The notes under the pieces: model-generated
Told to the model about the DNA's origin: nothing
Seen by the model: the letters and a program-made list of their open reading frames with translations, nothing else
Database searches by the model: none
NCBI GenBank assembly: GCA_030374765.1
Contig: JARGXX010000080.1
Span: 1,302,001 to 1,366,000, forward strand
Length of the DNA: 64,000 nt
DNA from: Agarophyton chilense
Lineage: Eukaryota > Rhodophyta > Florideophyceae > Gracilariales > Gracilariaceae
Direction: 5' to 3'
Program-made: the position numbers and the translations under genes
Shown here: one piece after another, positions 53,954-64,000 of the stretch
Position numbering within the stretch: position 1 is the stretch's first letter
How the letters are laid out: each line of letters starts with the position of its first letter

Positions 53954-54807
53954 TGTAGTGCAACGCCCAGCGGCGAAAACACACGAAGATGTGCGAGCCT
54001 TCCTCCAAGGAGGGTAGCACGGCGACGGAGCCTCTCCGGAGTGAACACGACTAAGTCGGGGTGTAAGGCCGAGGTTCACCGGCACGCCAAGCGGGGAGAG
54101 TGCGGGATGCTATAAGGGAGCAGACCAGGTATGAGCTGTATTCCACGGGAGTGGGCAAGTCTCGAGATCGAGTAATGCACCCACAGGAGTGGCGGTAAAC
54201 ACGGTAAGCCGGCGCGCGGCACACGCGCGAGCGGCACGAATAACCAACCACAAAGCAAAAGGGGGAGCTACCACGAGAGTGGGTAAGCGATAAAGGGGAG
54301 GACCACCCAGTGGGGGCGATCGGGGGCATGGGCCACGAGAGCCAAAAGAAATATGTAGCAAACCCAATACTGGGGCGAGAACACGGCAGTGGTATGAAAG
54401 ATATACACGCTAACAACGGTGAGTCTCCTGTTGACGCAGGATGGATAAGTCTACCGTTTGTAACGCGGCTTCACCTCCGTAGAGTGTGGAAGACTCGCGA
54501 AAGCGGAAAAAGACTTAGAGCCAAGAACCCTGGTTGGGGAAGTTTACTGAGTGTCAGGGCGAGATCGCCCTGGCACTATATAGTGTAGAATACTGTAAAG
54601 AGCTCCCTAACCTTGTGTAATAAAGCTAAATAAATAGAGAAATATCCAGCTATGCTGTGCCAACCTGTCCTGGGCCACCCGTGGTACACGTGGGTAAGTC
54701 ACACCCGAATCGGGGCCACGGCGCGCTGCAGCTACGCCGTGCGCATCCGAATGTTTCGGGAAAATTACTAAGTCCTTCAGAACCCCTCCCAGAGGGCGTG
54801 CACCACA
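53954..54807 (-). repeat. 3' LTR of element 3
   Basis: This is the left copy of the 854-bp repeat, TGTAGTGCAACGCCC...GCACCACA on the plus strand. A minus-strand polypurine tract GAGAAGGGGGATA abuts it at 54808-54820. Confidence 0.93.
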
Positions 54808-56293
54808 TATCCCCCTTCTCAGACGGAGCGACAACCTCGACGAGGGACGTCGACGCCGTCGGGAATACATCCGCTGTGCACGTCCACATTTCGGTTACCT
54901 GTAGACACCTCCGCCTCGAGCGAATCCACTCCGATTTCATCGGCTCATCCTCATGAGAGAGAAATTCGATCTGCGATCGCAGTGCGCCCCGCGAGTTGCG
55001 GTTGTGATCCTCAGCAAGAGTGAAGCGCAATCACCAAGTTTCTCGACCATTCCTTGTCGGGTTCCCTTGTTGTGGATACTGTAGTCCGCCATCCCGATTG
55101 TTCGGTTGTGTTGCACCTCTGCTTGCGCGGTATATCCCTCCATGAGGTGTTTTTGTCAGCTTCATAGCCTTCACATTCCTCCCTGAGGCGTTTCGATTCC
55201 TCCCTGAGAGAGTACGCGGCCACCGAATCATCGGACCACCTCCCCCCCGCAAGGGTAGGAGCGCACGAGCTTCGTCAACACGGCTAGTGCCCGGTGTCGT
55301 GGGTCTTGACTTCCAGTGTCCTTCCCGTGCTGTCTACTAACTCCCAAGGGAGATCGTTTCTCGAACCGAGTTCCAGCTTCCCGCGGACGGGCGGTTTTTC
55401 CACCGGTCCAAACCAGGATTACCGGGTTCAAAGCGGTCCACAACGCAAAACGCGGATAACTTCAGATGCAGAAGTCCTGGCACTAAACCGACTAGTCGGC
55501 GTATTCACAAGAAGCAGAACGTTCAATTGCACTCAAGAATGGGAAGATTGAACACCATTAAGTGGGATGTCGCGACCTGTTTCAGTTCAGGATAAGAATA
55601 GAGCGGCAAACTGAAAAGATGTCATATCTCTGACGTTTTCCAAGATAATTGGGTTCCGTCTTCGCCAAGGCGCTTTTATATCTCCAGAATAGTCTGTGTC
55701 CAAGTCTCATCCGAATCAGAGTAGTATTCTTGAAGTAACGGGGTTTTCGCAACTGGAATCCAGGTATTACTGTAGAGATGAAACATCCGATTCCGGAGAA
55801 AGCAACCGTAAGCAAACGGGGAGCCGAATCGTTCTGAACGATTAATAAACAAACGAGGAAGGTCTCCAGGTGACCTGTAGTGTACAGTAGCACCCGCGCA
55901 GCGGTGATGGACCAAGTCCACATCCCAAGTTTGGGGCTTCACCACCACGACTCGTGGGCGACCAGCGGCAACAAAGCTGATCAAGAAACGATGCAATCGG
56001 TTGTTGTACACCATAACGAATGGGGAAAAACCGTGATTACGGATCACAGAAGCAATCGTGAACCAGCAAGCTGGATGAAAAACCCATCAAGTGTAAACAA
56101 CCGAAAACGAAAGGGGCGATCAGACACGACAACAGTCGGGACCCGACCGCTAAGATCGAGCATTGTTGTGACCTCACACCAAGTGAGAGCCACTCCCGTA
56201 TGAACGGCATGAATAATAAAGCCAACCATACTCCTTCTTCTCCATTTCCGACCAAACAACCATAGTTCTCCTTCTCTCCACCAAGGTGGGCTA
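54808..56293 (-). other. Element 3 region between its long frame and the 3' LTR
   Basis: About 1.5 kb internal to element 3. It has only short frames on both strands, the longest near 120 codons with no domain. In element 2 the corresponding place holds the long antisense frame; no such frame is present here. Confidence 0.5.
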
Positions 56294-59200
56294 CTATCCC
56301 ACTTGGGCTTTCACCACCGATGCCGGGATTCCCGTCCGCGTCCTGCGCTGATATGAAACCACTTTAGAACGTGGGAGGTGCTGCATTGGCTCAACGGAAT
56401 CCCATTCGGGACCCAACCCGTGCCAACGGACGCGATACTGTATGTAACCATCCCGATGGTAAGAATGCTCCACGGCGTGGTCGATAACGAACTGGTCGTA
56501 TAATTTCCGGCCCTGCCGTGTCTGTGTCACAGTGCCATACTGGCAGCTTTCCGCCATCGCGTGTGGGCTACTGTGTCCGTCCCCGCAGGGGTCCACGGCT
56601 TGGTACGGCCTTTCCCTGACCTGGGTACGGATACGAACCGGTTTCTGGGAGGCTTTGACCGCTTGGCGTGGTACTTCCGCCATGGCATCGTGACGAGAAT
56701 CGTCATTTCGACGGCTTCGGCCGAAGGCCTTCCTATAGGGCAATTGTCCCAGTTTTCGGGTCGGGGAGCTTACCGAGACTTCTCGTGCAGAAACCACCCT
56801 TCGGGGGAACGCGGACTCATCCCAAAGCTGGGTTTCTGGATCGCTCTCCGCGAGTTTCCTTAGTGGAATCCGTCGCGACGGTGATGAACTTGACGCAAGG
56901 GGCGGTTTTGCCACGGGGCGTCGTCTCTTGAAGGTTGAATCGCCTCGAGCGCCTATTGGTGCATCTCCCCTGTCGGGTGCCACTTGGTCACGTGACGTGA
57001 CCAGCTGATGGCGGGGAGCGCTCCGCGCCGTGCTGCGTTCCGCCTCCTCACGTGAGGGCGTGTGCAACGGCGTTGCCGGTGTGTCGGCTAGCTTCGGCGA
57101 CAAAGTACCACGTCGGGCGTGCATCTCCGGCTCAACCGTGTCTCCATCACGAACGTGCTGTGACGTTTCCTGCGAATTGTCCCTCTGGGAAGCAAGGTGG
57201 TCACAAACTATCCCTCTCGAGGGTCCAACTTCACTCGGCGACGAGGTGCTTCCGTCATCGACGTGTCTGTTCTCCGGAGTGACCGGTGCGACTTCGACAA
57301 TACTGTCGGGGTCAACCGAGACAATCGGAGTGTATCCGCGACTGCGCGAGCGTCCTGAACCAGTGTCAAGCGTGCTGGGTGTGTTTCTCCCGTCCTGTAC
57401 GGTGTGCTTGCCCGGCCTAGCCGGTGTGTCCTGCCGTGCAGTTGGTGTCCACACTTCCGGTGTAGTCGGCTCAGAGAATCCCGAGAGGGCCTGCTCTGTA
57501 GTGTCCAGCGTAGCTAGTGTCGACGAACCGTGACCCACGGGCTGCGGATCAACGCTCGACGGCACAGCCGGTTCAGTGTCGCAAGCGCGAAAATAATCCT
57601 TCGAAAAGATCGCTTCGGCGAGAGATTTTCCACTTTGTGGCAAAACAACAGATGTTGAATCCCATTGGCGGGCACCATCCGACACAAAAGCGGTAGACCT
57701 TCCCCAAAAGGGCAAAAGATCCAGAGTGGATGTTATGAATAGCGTAGTTCCATCATAACCCGGAATGTCCGGCTCCCCTCTGTCATCTTCGACGTGTAAA
57801 GCATCCGGAATAACCCGTGCGTCCACGACGACAGTTTTGGTAACAACCGAGACATTCGGGTTTCTCTCGCACATTTGCGGTTGATCGACATCAGATTCCA
57901 GTGTCCTGGGTTGGGTTTCCTCGCGAGGTACGGTGTGCTTGCCTGGTATAACCGGTATGTCCTTCCGTACTATACGAGTTGAGCCGTCGGACGAGATCGG
58001 CTTAAGGGAGCCCGCGAGGGCATTCCATTCAGTACCCAGCAATGCTGTCGAAAGAGAACCGTGATTCACGGGATGCAAATGCAAAGAACCATGAATGTCT
58101 TCCAACGGCGGTGCCGGTGATGTTTCGCGAGCGCGACTAACTTTCAGCAACGACTTCGCTTCGGCGCGAGACTTTCCATTGTGTGGCGCTTTCTGCAAAC
58201 CAGAATCCCCGGGGGGAGTGCCATCGTGCACAGATGCGGTAGAGCTTCCTCGAGAGGACTCAGCATCAGTGGCACGGTGCAGATGAGTGCAGGGCACGTC
58301 CGTCGACGAAGCTTTCGGTCCACCAATATCCATTTCGATGTGTCCAGAGCTCCGTGTACCACCGTTATCATGACGCAACGAAGCGGTAACAGTCTCTCGA
58401 CGAGAGTCAACATCCTCTTCCCCTTCCTTAGACGGAGCGGCATCGAGAGTGGTAGAAACGCCCAACTGGCGGGGATAGACACCGCGCAGTGGCGTGAGAG
58501 AAGAAAGGCCATTCAGGCCAGCGTCCGATTGAATCGGTATATCAGAGAGTCCCACGGGTGGGTTGTAGAGCGGGAATCGCTTATTGGCGGGTAAAGCAAC
58601 CATCTGGATGGGATAGATTAGCCCTACCGTAGAAACGGGAACTTCCGCAATATGCGAGGGATTCTGAGAACCATCCTCGTTGCGAGGGGCTGAAGCATCC
58701 AGAGTTCTGTTAAATGGCCCTCCTCTGCGCCTTGGGCGTATGCAGGCCATCAAACGCTGAACAGCGGAAGGCATTACTGAAAGCCACGAGTTCCAGCAAC
58801 TCTCATGATCCGAACAATTCGGTAGCCCATCCAGCAATGGCTGGGCTTTGAAAATCACCAACTCAGGTGGTATCTTTCCGACGTCAGTCGTGCAGAACCG
58901 ACGATAGTCGATGACAACAATCCAAGAACCATTGGATAACTTAACCAGTACTACTGGTGGCGACACACACGGCAGTGTGGATAAGTTCACCGTAGACTGG
59001 GGACCTCCGACGAGATTATCCCCCTCCTCAGAGTGACCCATTCCGGTTGAACCGGTACGATCCCCTTGAAGGGTAAAGATAGACATGAGGTGAGGAGCAA
59101 CTCTTCCAATGACTTGGTTCCTAACCAGATACTGGTGTTTCTCTCCAAAGTTGGAAACACATACACAAAACGACTTGTCGGGCTCAATGTGAACCATTCC

Positions 59201-59515
59201 ATCCGCGAAAGCGAGTTGATGCCTGTTCGACAGTGATGGTATCGGTCGAACGATTCGAGTACCGTGCTGACGAGAACTGACACGCACCCAAGAGTGGGAC
59301 TTTGGCGGAATGCAAATCGACTCGTCGACACGAAGCTTTGTAGACTCGCGAAAAGCGGCGGGGAACTCCTGTGCAGCAGGAAGAGGAACATGCTTCTTCG
59401 ATGTACGCTTCGGCGGACGGCGGACGATGGGAACAGAGGATCCATCGTCCAATTCCACACTCTTTAAGCGGGGTACAATCGCTTCGACGAAACGGTCGCA
59501 AAAATCACAACCCAA
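56294..59515 (-). CDS. Long hydrophilic frame of element 3 ending in a chromodomain
   Basis: This open frame of 1073 codons begins inside protease-related sequence (VPLPAAQEF is shared in kind with the element 2 pol) and contains a small RT-like scrap (WIVVIDYRRF). About 700 residues then follow that are rich in Ser, Pro, Thr, Asp and Arg, with loosely repeated blocks around TARQDTPARPGKHTV and DIPVIPGKHTV. It ends in a chromodomain (FVIDHAVEHSYHRDG, YRVRWHGLGPEW, LPRSKVVSYQRR). The repeated blocks suggest internal duplication. A function for the long middle is not known. Confidence 0.7.
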   Translation of the reverse strand: MGCDFCDRFVEAIVPRLKSVELDDGSSVPIVRRPPKRTSKKHVPLPAAQEFPAAFRESTKLRVDESICIPPKSHSWVRVSSRQHGTRIVRPIPSLSNRHQLAFADGMVHIEPDKSFCVCVSNFGEKHQYLVRNQVIGRVAPHLMSIFTLQGDRTGSTGMGHSEEGDNLVGGPQSTVNLSTLPCVSPPVVLVKLSNGSWIVVIDYRRFCTTDVGKIPPELVIFKAQPLLDGLPNCSDHESCWNSWLSVMPSAVQRLMACIRPRRRGGPFNRTLDASAPRNEDGSQNPSHIAEVPVSTVGLIYPIQMVALPANKRFPLYNPPVGLSDIPIQSDAGLNGLSSLTPLRGVYPRQLGVSTTLDAAPSKEGEEDVDSRRETVTASLRHDNGGTRSSGHIEMDIGGPKASSTDVPCTHLHRATDAESSRGSSTASVHDGTPPGDSGLQKAPHNGKSRAEAKSLLKVSRARETSPAPPLEDIHGSLHLHPVNHGSLSTALLGTEWNALAGSLKPISSDGSTRIVRKDIPVIPGKHTVPREETQPRTLESDVDQPQMCERNPNVSVVTKTVVVDARVIPDALHVEDDRGEPDIPGYDGTTLFITSTLDLLPFWGRSTAFVSDGARQWDSTSVVLPQSGKSLAEAIFSKDYFRACDTEPAVPSSVDPQPVGHGSSTLATLDTTEQALSGFSEPTTPEVWTPTARQDTPARPGKHTVQDGRNTPSTLDTGSGRSRSRGYTPIVSVDPDSIVEVAPVTPENRHVDDGSTSSPSEVGPSRGIVCDHLASQRDNSQETSQHVRDGDTVEPEMHARRGTLSPKLADTPATPLHTPSREEAERSTARSAPRHQLVTSRDQVAPDRGDAPIGARGDSTFKRRRPVAKPPLASSSSPSRRIPLRKLAESDPETQLWDESAFPRRVVSAREVSVSSPTRKLGQLPYRKAFGRSRRNDDSRHDAMAEVPRQAVKASQKPVRIRTQVRERPYQAVDPCGDGHSSPHAMAESCQYGTVTQTRQGRKLYDQFVIDHAVEHSYHRDGYIQYRVRWHGLGPEWDSVEPMQHLPRSKVVSYQRRTRTGIPASVVKAQVG

Positions 59516-59976
59516 GATGAGAGGGGCGGGGAGTGACCGACAGACAATAAAGTGCAGCTACACGACGCAGGGTCCAAATCGTACCACCAAATCGATCACT
59601 CCAACCGTTTCTAACGGTTTCTTACCAGCGTCAGCGGCGTCTAATGCTACGCCACGGCGGATTTGCGACTGCAAAGCAGGTGGTAGGATAGATTCCACGA
59701 CGAAGTTCGGTTCTGTACCTGTATCCAACACAGTGAGAAAACGCACCATGAATTTGGTAGTAAGGCCTAGGTCAGCGTAAACTTTAAAGTTTCGCTTCGC
59801 CATGACCATGACTCTTTCCGGGAACCGGTTGTGATGTACCCGTTTCCACGGTCAACGTAAAACACCAAAGTGTTCAGAGTCCACGTCTGAGACGGCCTGT
59901 TTCCTTGAGAGGATTTTGACCTGGGAGAGAGGCGGGGACGCCTCTCCCGTGCGGGAGACTCCCATACTCAGTTTTC

Positions 59977-60852
59977 CTAAGACTGAACCGCCTGGGGCGG
60001 GGCCTCAGAATCCTGAACCACTAGCCGTGGGGCGCTAGCAGCGGTGTCCATGCGAGATGGACAGTGGTTGTTAACCTGTACCACAGGGTTGCTCAACGCG
60101 TCACGCAGTTTCACGTCCGGCACCGTTCCGGGAAATTCCGCATTCGCGCGCACATACGAATCTATCGGACTGATCTGCATCTCTTCATGAGATGAGGATT
60201 CAAAATCACCGATGAATCGGGTTGCATCTCTCAAAGAGACATTAGAGTGCGGCGAAAAAAGAAGACTGCCAAGCGACGAGTCTGAAGATTCCGACGAATC
60301 CGACGAATCTGAACCATATGAATGGTACGAATCCTGTGAAGACAGTGCCGAATCCGACGAGTCGGAACTATAGCCAGTGTGCTTCTTACGTCTACGGCGG
60401 TTGTCCGAATTGCTATGGTGCTTCGCTTTGAGCGGTCCAGCAGCCTGCTCTTCCGAGACGCTATCATCCATCAAGATGATTTGCTCTAACGTCCGTAGAC
60501 GGGCATTGTCACGATAGAATCGGCTTTCAACGCTTTCGACATAGTCGGCGGAGCCACCAAAAATCTTCAACAAGGCGTTGACATCCGACCGCAGTAAGCG
60601 GAGGTCTTCGACCATTTCCTTCACTGAAGTGTCGTGCAACCTGTAACGCAGGGACCCGAACTCCTCCACGAGGGCATTTTGAGCTTTGCCAACAGCGCGG
60701 ATTTGCTCTTGTACCCTGGCCTCTGTATCGGGATAAAACTCACCCCCTGGGGGTTCGTGCGAATCGGCGGGAGCCGCGATATCCACGGCAGGAGCCGGCC
60801 CATCCCCAGAATTGGGAGCTTCTTTCGACACAACCGACAGCTTCCGACGCAT
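59977..60852 (-). CDS. Gag-like N-terminal part of element 3
   Basis: This 291-codon frame, next to the 5' LTR of element 3, resembles the N-terminal third of the element 2 gag in order and style. An Ala/Pro-rich start, a helical stretch (GKAQNALVEEFGSLRYRL; DLRLLRSDVNALLKIFGG) and a Ser/Asp-rich run (SSDSSESSDSSLGS) appear in turn. The part of gag that would hold the capsid core and zinc knuckle is not seen. Confidence 0.7.
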   Translation of the reverse strand: MRRKLSVVSKEAPNSGDGPAPAVDIAAPADSHEPPGGEFYPDTEARVQEQIRAVGKAQNALVEEFGSLRYRLHDTSVKEMVEDLRLLRSDVNALLKIFGGSADYVESVESRFYRDNARLRTLEQIILMDDSVSEEQAAGPLKAKHHSNSDNRRRRKKHTGYSSDSSDSALSSQDSYHSYGSDSSDSSESSDSSLGSLLFSPHSNVSLRDATRFIGDFESSSHEEMQISPIDSYVRANAEFPGTVPDVKLRDALSNPVVQVNNHCPSRMDTAASAPRLVVQDSEAPPQAVQS

Positions 60853-61023
60853 GCTGCTGACAGTTCACCGTTACACGGGAAATTTCCAGACCACCAGGAA
60901 CTGGTACAGACTGTTCAGAAACTTCCACGAAATGGGCGCGAACCAAAAAATTGGGAAGCAAACCTCAAGAAGAGAACACAACCACAGAATGTGAGAACAA
61001 CCAAACCAGGTCCGCTTAGCCTT

Positions 61024-61039
61024 CTAAGTCGGGAGACCA
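61024..61039 (-). other. tRNA primer-binding site of element 3
   Basis: On the minus strand TGGTCTCCCGACTTAG lies three bases inside the 5' LTR. It is identical over 16 bases to the site of element 2, showing use of the same tRNA primer. Confidence 0.75.
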
Positions 61040-61042
61040 GTT

Positions 61043-61896
61043 TGTAGTGCAACGCCCAGCGGCGAAAACACACGAAGATGTGCGAGTCTTCCTCCAAGGA
61101 GGGTAGCACGGCGACGGAGCCTCTCCGGAGTGAACACGACTAAGTCGGGGTGTAAGGCCGAGGTTCACCGGCACGCCAAGCGGGGAGAGTGCAGGATGCA
61201 AGAAGGGAGCAGACCAGGTATGAGCTGTATTCCACGGGAGTGGGCAAGTCTCGAGATCGAGTAATGCACCCACAGGAGTGGCGGTAAACACGGTAAGCCG
61301 GCGCGCGGCACACGCGCGAGAGGCACGAATAACCAACCACAAAGCAAAAGGGGGAGCTACCACGAGAGTGGGTAAGCGATAAAGGGGAGGACCACCCAGT
61401 GGGGGCGATCGGGGGCATGGGCCACGAGAGCCAAAAGAAATATGTAGCAAACCCAATACTGGGGCGAGAACACGGCAGTGGTATGAAAGATATACACGCT
61501 AACAACGGTGAGTCTCCTGTTGACGCAGGGTGGATAAGTCTACCGTTAGTAACGCGGCTTCACCTCCGTAGAGTGTGGAAGACTCGCGAAAGCGGAAAAA
61601 GACTTAGAGCCAAGAACCCTGGTTGGGGAAGTTTACTGAGTGTCAGGGCAAGATCGCCCTGGCACTATATAGTGTAGAATACTGTAAAGAGCTCCCTAAC
61701 CTTGTGTAATAAAGCTAAATAAATAGAGAAATATCCAGCTATGCTGTGCCAACCTGTCCTGGGCCACCCGTGGTACACGTGGGTAAGTCACACCCGAATC
61801 GGGGCCACGGCGCGCTGCAGCTACGCCATGCGCATCCGAATGTTTCGGGAAAATTACTAAGTCCTTCAGAACCCCTCCCAGAGGGCGTGCACCACA
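61043..61896 (-). repeat. 5' LTR of element 3
   Basis: This is the right copy of the 854-bp repeat, equal in length to 53954-54807 and followed by the target duplication ACTAC at 61897-61901. Confidence 0.93.
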
Positions 61897-63804
61897 ACTA
61901 CATGACGGCATGGGAAACCCATGCTGATGCTGTTTCTACAGCTGCAGCGCAATTCCAGGTTTCTCTTCGCTTCTGTGCCACTTCTACTTACTCTGCAAGC
62001 GAAAAGCACGGTGATGGGTAGTACTGGCTATGACTTCGCAATGGAAATTAAAGTTGATGGCGGATTTGGTTGCGGAAGTGGTTTGGACGCTGTGGCATAC
62101 TCCTTTCTTCACGATAACTCGAACTTCGCCACAGGGCCAACATAGCTCCCATTTTGTACCACCTCACTCCATTCCACAGCTTCGATGTCTACCAATGTTG
62201 CGCTTAGAACTGCGTAGGACTTCGACGGAACTGTACTGAGCTCTCCAAACTTCAAGAGCGCGTAACTGGTGTACTCGTTGATCATATAGTTCAGAACTGG
62301 GGGGGCGATAGGGAGTTGTGTGTCTCGGATTGATCTATGAAGCGAGCTGAGCGGAGTAAGGGATCTGAGGTGTGAGAATCGCCTTTCAACTCTCCTTTTC
62401 CATGTCAGTCGAAGCATTTCATAGGGGATCTTAGAGAAAGGCACCTTCTTCGACAGAATGTATGCCCGGTAGCCAGAGTTAGATGCCTCCGTGTAGCCTG
62501 TACCCTGAAAAAGATATCTCTTCGGTACTGCTGCATCTCTGAAACAGACCACTAACATGTGCGGTTTGGAGAGGTAGAGGTACTTGAACCAAAGCGGAGG
62601 GTTGCGTTGGAAACCGTAAAAGTATTGTCGTTCGAACGCTTCTCTTCTACACACAAAACTGGATATATTTCTCGACCTTCTCAAGTTGAAGAGGTCTCGG
62701 GACATAACATCACACCTTTTGCTCCTTCCTATCTTTCCACACCATGAAGAGACCTTCTTCATCTGGTTGTGATTTAGATGCCACTCGTCAAGTGATATGA
62801 AAGATGTATCAAAGACATTCTCCGTCGAGTTAATACATGGGACGCTCTGTTGTATAGTTATCATTGCCGGAGAGAACAGGATAATGGACTTGAAACGCGA
62901 AAGTACCTGAACGAAATCCCCTTCTCTCTCCGGAAATGAAACCCATGAAGAACGTTAGCGTGAACCCATCATTCGACCTCCCATTGATGGTAAACAACGG
63001 ATATCCAAACCGATTTGCTACAGCCTTACAATCCACCGAGATGCCTGGCACAATTCCGTATTCCTCGTAGTCATTAAGCAACTCCTTGAAATTCCAACAC
63101 GCCGACATCATTCTTTCAGAGCTGTCGCAGTTGAAAAAGAACTTGTTACCAGGGTCTTCTTTGTTGAGGGCAACTAGTGCTTCACAAGTTCTCATGCATT
63201 CCAAATCCTTTGGATTGCTTAGCGAGCCAGCGTATCCCAGTTGCTTCCGAGCCGCTATAGGATTGATTACTTTCTTATACTTGTCCTCCAAGTATCTCAA
63301 GGTATCTTGGAAGGACATTATCAGAGTGTTGGTCATGTGAAGCGCTTCAGAGCGCATCTTTTGGGCCAGACGCTTCACCCCACAGCTTTCTGCAGGTTTA
63401 TGATTGTGTCTAGCCCCTGTGAAGTCCGCGACGTAGGATTTATTGCCTCCTTCTTCGTCTGAACCGACTGTCTTGATAGTCAGAGAGAAATTGCATCGCC
63501 CAGGTGGCTTCGAGTTGTACTTCTCGCGCTTCAGGAGACCCTTTTGTAGCACACGACGGTCTCCAGCCACTCCATTTGCTTCAGTTCGCTTCCTGTCGCC
63601 TTTGTAGATCGATGTCCTCGTATAGAGATAGTATCCCATACAATCGGCGACGTCCTGCACTTCTTTCATTACATCGTGGCCGGGGGCATCGAAAGAAAGG
63701 CTTTGAAAGTAAGCAATGACCGCCGACTTAAAGCATTCTTCAATATGCTCCTTGTCGTCTTCCACCTCGCCAGTCTTACTCTCAGCTAAGCTTACCTTCT
63801 CCAT
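61897..63804 (-). pseudogene. MULE/FAR1-type transposase, main part, interrupted by element 3
   Basis: The minus frame from 63804 has a WRKY/GCM1-like zinc finger (GRCNFSLTI, then ARHNHKPAESC). A MULE core follows with FFFNCDSSERM, GISVDCKAVANRFGYPLF and FFMGFISGE. The frame changes at about 62830-62864 and goes on with SLDEWHLNHNQMKKV, the expected H...N segment. Just before the Ty3 insertion the strand reads CSCRNSISMGFPCRH (about 61903-61947), a perfect SWIM finger (CxC-x9-CxH). Further stops and shifts lie at about 62109 and 62035. The copy is dead. A TAA at 63814 separates it from an acidic in-frame stretch upstream. Confidence 0.75.
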
Positions 63805-63813
63805 CTTTTCTTT

Positions 63814-64000
63814 TTATCCATCCTTGACATGTACGTCATCTTCATCATCAGATTCATTGTCGTCATCTTCTTTGAAAGATTCGTCTACGTGGAGAATATC
63901 GAAAGGAATCTCTTCCTCGTCATCTAAAAACAGAAATCGATCGATCAGTTCTGAAGTACTCTCATCCAGTCCAATTTCATCATGTATCCCTTCCGTACCA
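63814..64000 (-). pseudogene. Acidic in-frame start of the MULE transposase, runs off the window
   Basis: This open minus-strand frame from the window edge to TAA at 63814-63816 is very acidic (FLFLDDEEEIPFDIL, KEDDDNESDDEDD). It is in the same frame as the transposase start at 63804, 10 bases further, so the original product probably began beyond the window and the TAA is a later change. Alternatively it is a separate gene end. Confidence 0.45.

Larger units (their letters stand above)
53954..61896 (-). mobile_element. Ty3/Gypsy-derived element lacking much of pol (element 3)
   Basis: Two 854-bp LTRs (53954-54807 and 61043-61896) and a perfect 5-bp target duplication ACTAC (53949-53953 and 61897-61901) define 7,943 bp on the minus strand. 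Parts from the right are a primer-binding site, a gag-like part (59977-60852), an aspartic-protease region (about 59.0-59.8 kb), a very long hydrophilic frame that ends in a chromodomain (56294-59515) and a polypurine tract. The bulk of reverse transcriptase, RNase H and integrase is not present, so it is broken and could move only with outside help. My count of LTR differences is about 10 in 854, so it is young but older than element 2. Confidence 0.93.

Noticed and set aside
1-64000. CRISPR arrays, bacterial operons or ribosome-binding sites
   Set aside because: No regularly spaced repeats exist, and spliced genes and Ty3 elements show this is eukaryotic nuclear DNA.

Overview
The window looks like nuclear DNA of a eukaryotic alga, most likely a red alga of the florideophyte type. 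This is an inference from several signs. Most host genes are long single frames (up to 4.1 kb). The few introns are short (67-109 bp). A plastid-type signal peptidase and a probable plastid lipid-associated protein point to a plastid. The genome mixes compact gene pairs with long gene-poor DNA and many Ty3-type LTR retrotransposons. No marker in the window fixes the species.

Layout. Positions 119-9447 hold an old, broken Ty3/Gypsy element on the minus strand. A young, nearly whole Ty3 element on the plus strand (9468-21216) starts 20 bp after it; it carries a chromodomain in its own frame and a 631-codon open frame on the opposite strand. A Tc1-type DNA transposon with double terminal repeats follows (21783-23081). 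From about 24.1 to 52.5 kb lies host DNA. Near 53.5-64.0 kb a decayed MULE-type DNA transposon has been split by a third Ty3 element (53954-61896, minus strand) that landed just behind its SWIM zinc-finger motif. All three Ty3 elements share the same primer-binding site and a similar polypurine tract, so they belong to one lineage.

Host genes in order: an RS/His-rich low-complexity protein (-), serine hydroxymethyltransferase (+), a TMEM62-like membrane metallophosphoesterase (+), a RAD5/HLTF-type SNF2-RING protein (-), a 7.5-kb stretch with no convincing gene, malic enzyme (+), plastid-type signal peptidase I (+), the meiotic recombinase DMC1 (-, four exons), a PAP/fibrillin-like protein (+), an FSP1/NDH-2-like flavoprotein (+, two or three exons) and an equilibrative nucleoside transporter (-). 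They are ordinary housekeeping, repair, meiosis and organelle genes that do not form one pathway. The RS-protein/SHMT pair shares a divergent promoter, and the TMEM62-like/RAD5 pair converges with only 13 bp between stops.

The most unusual signals are the long antisense frame in the young Ty3 element, the Ty3 derivative that lacks much of its polymerase region but kept a very long hydrophilic frame, the IR/DR-type Tc1 element whose transposase frames meet at an A8 run, and a long fold-back sequence in the gene-poor block.
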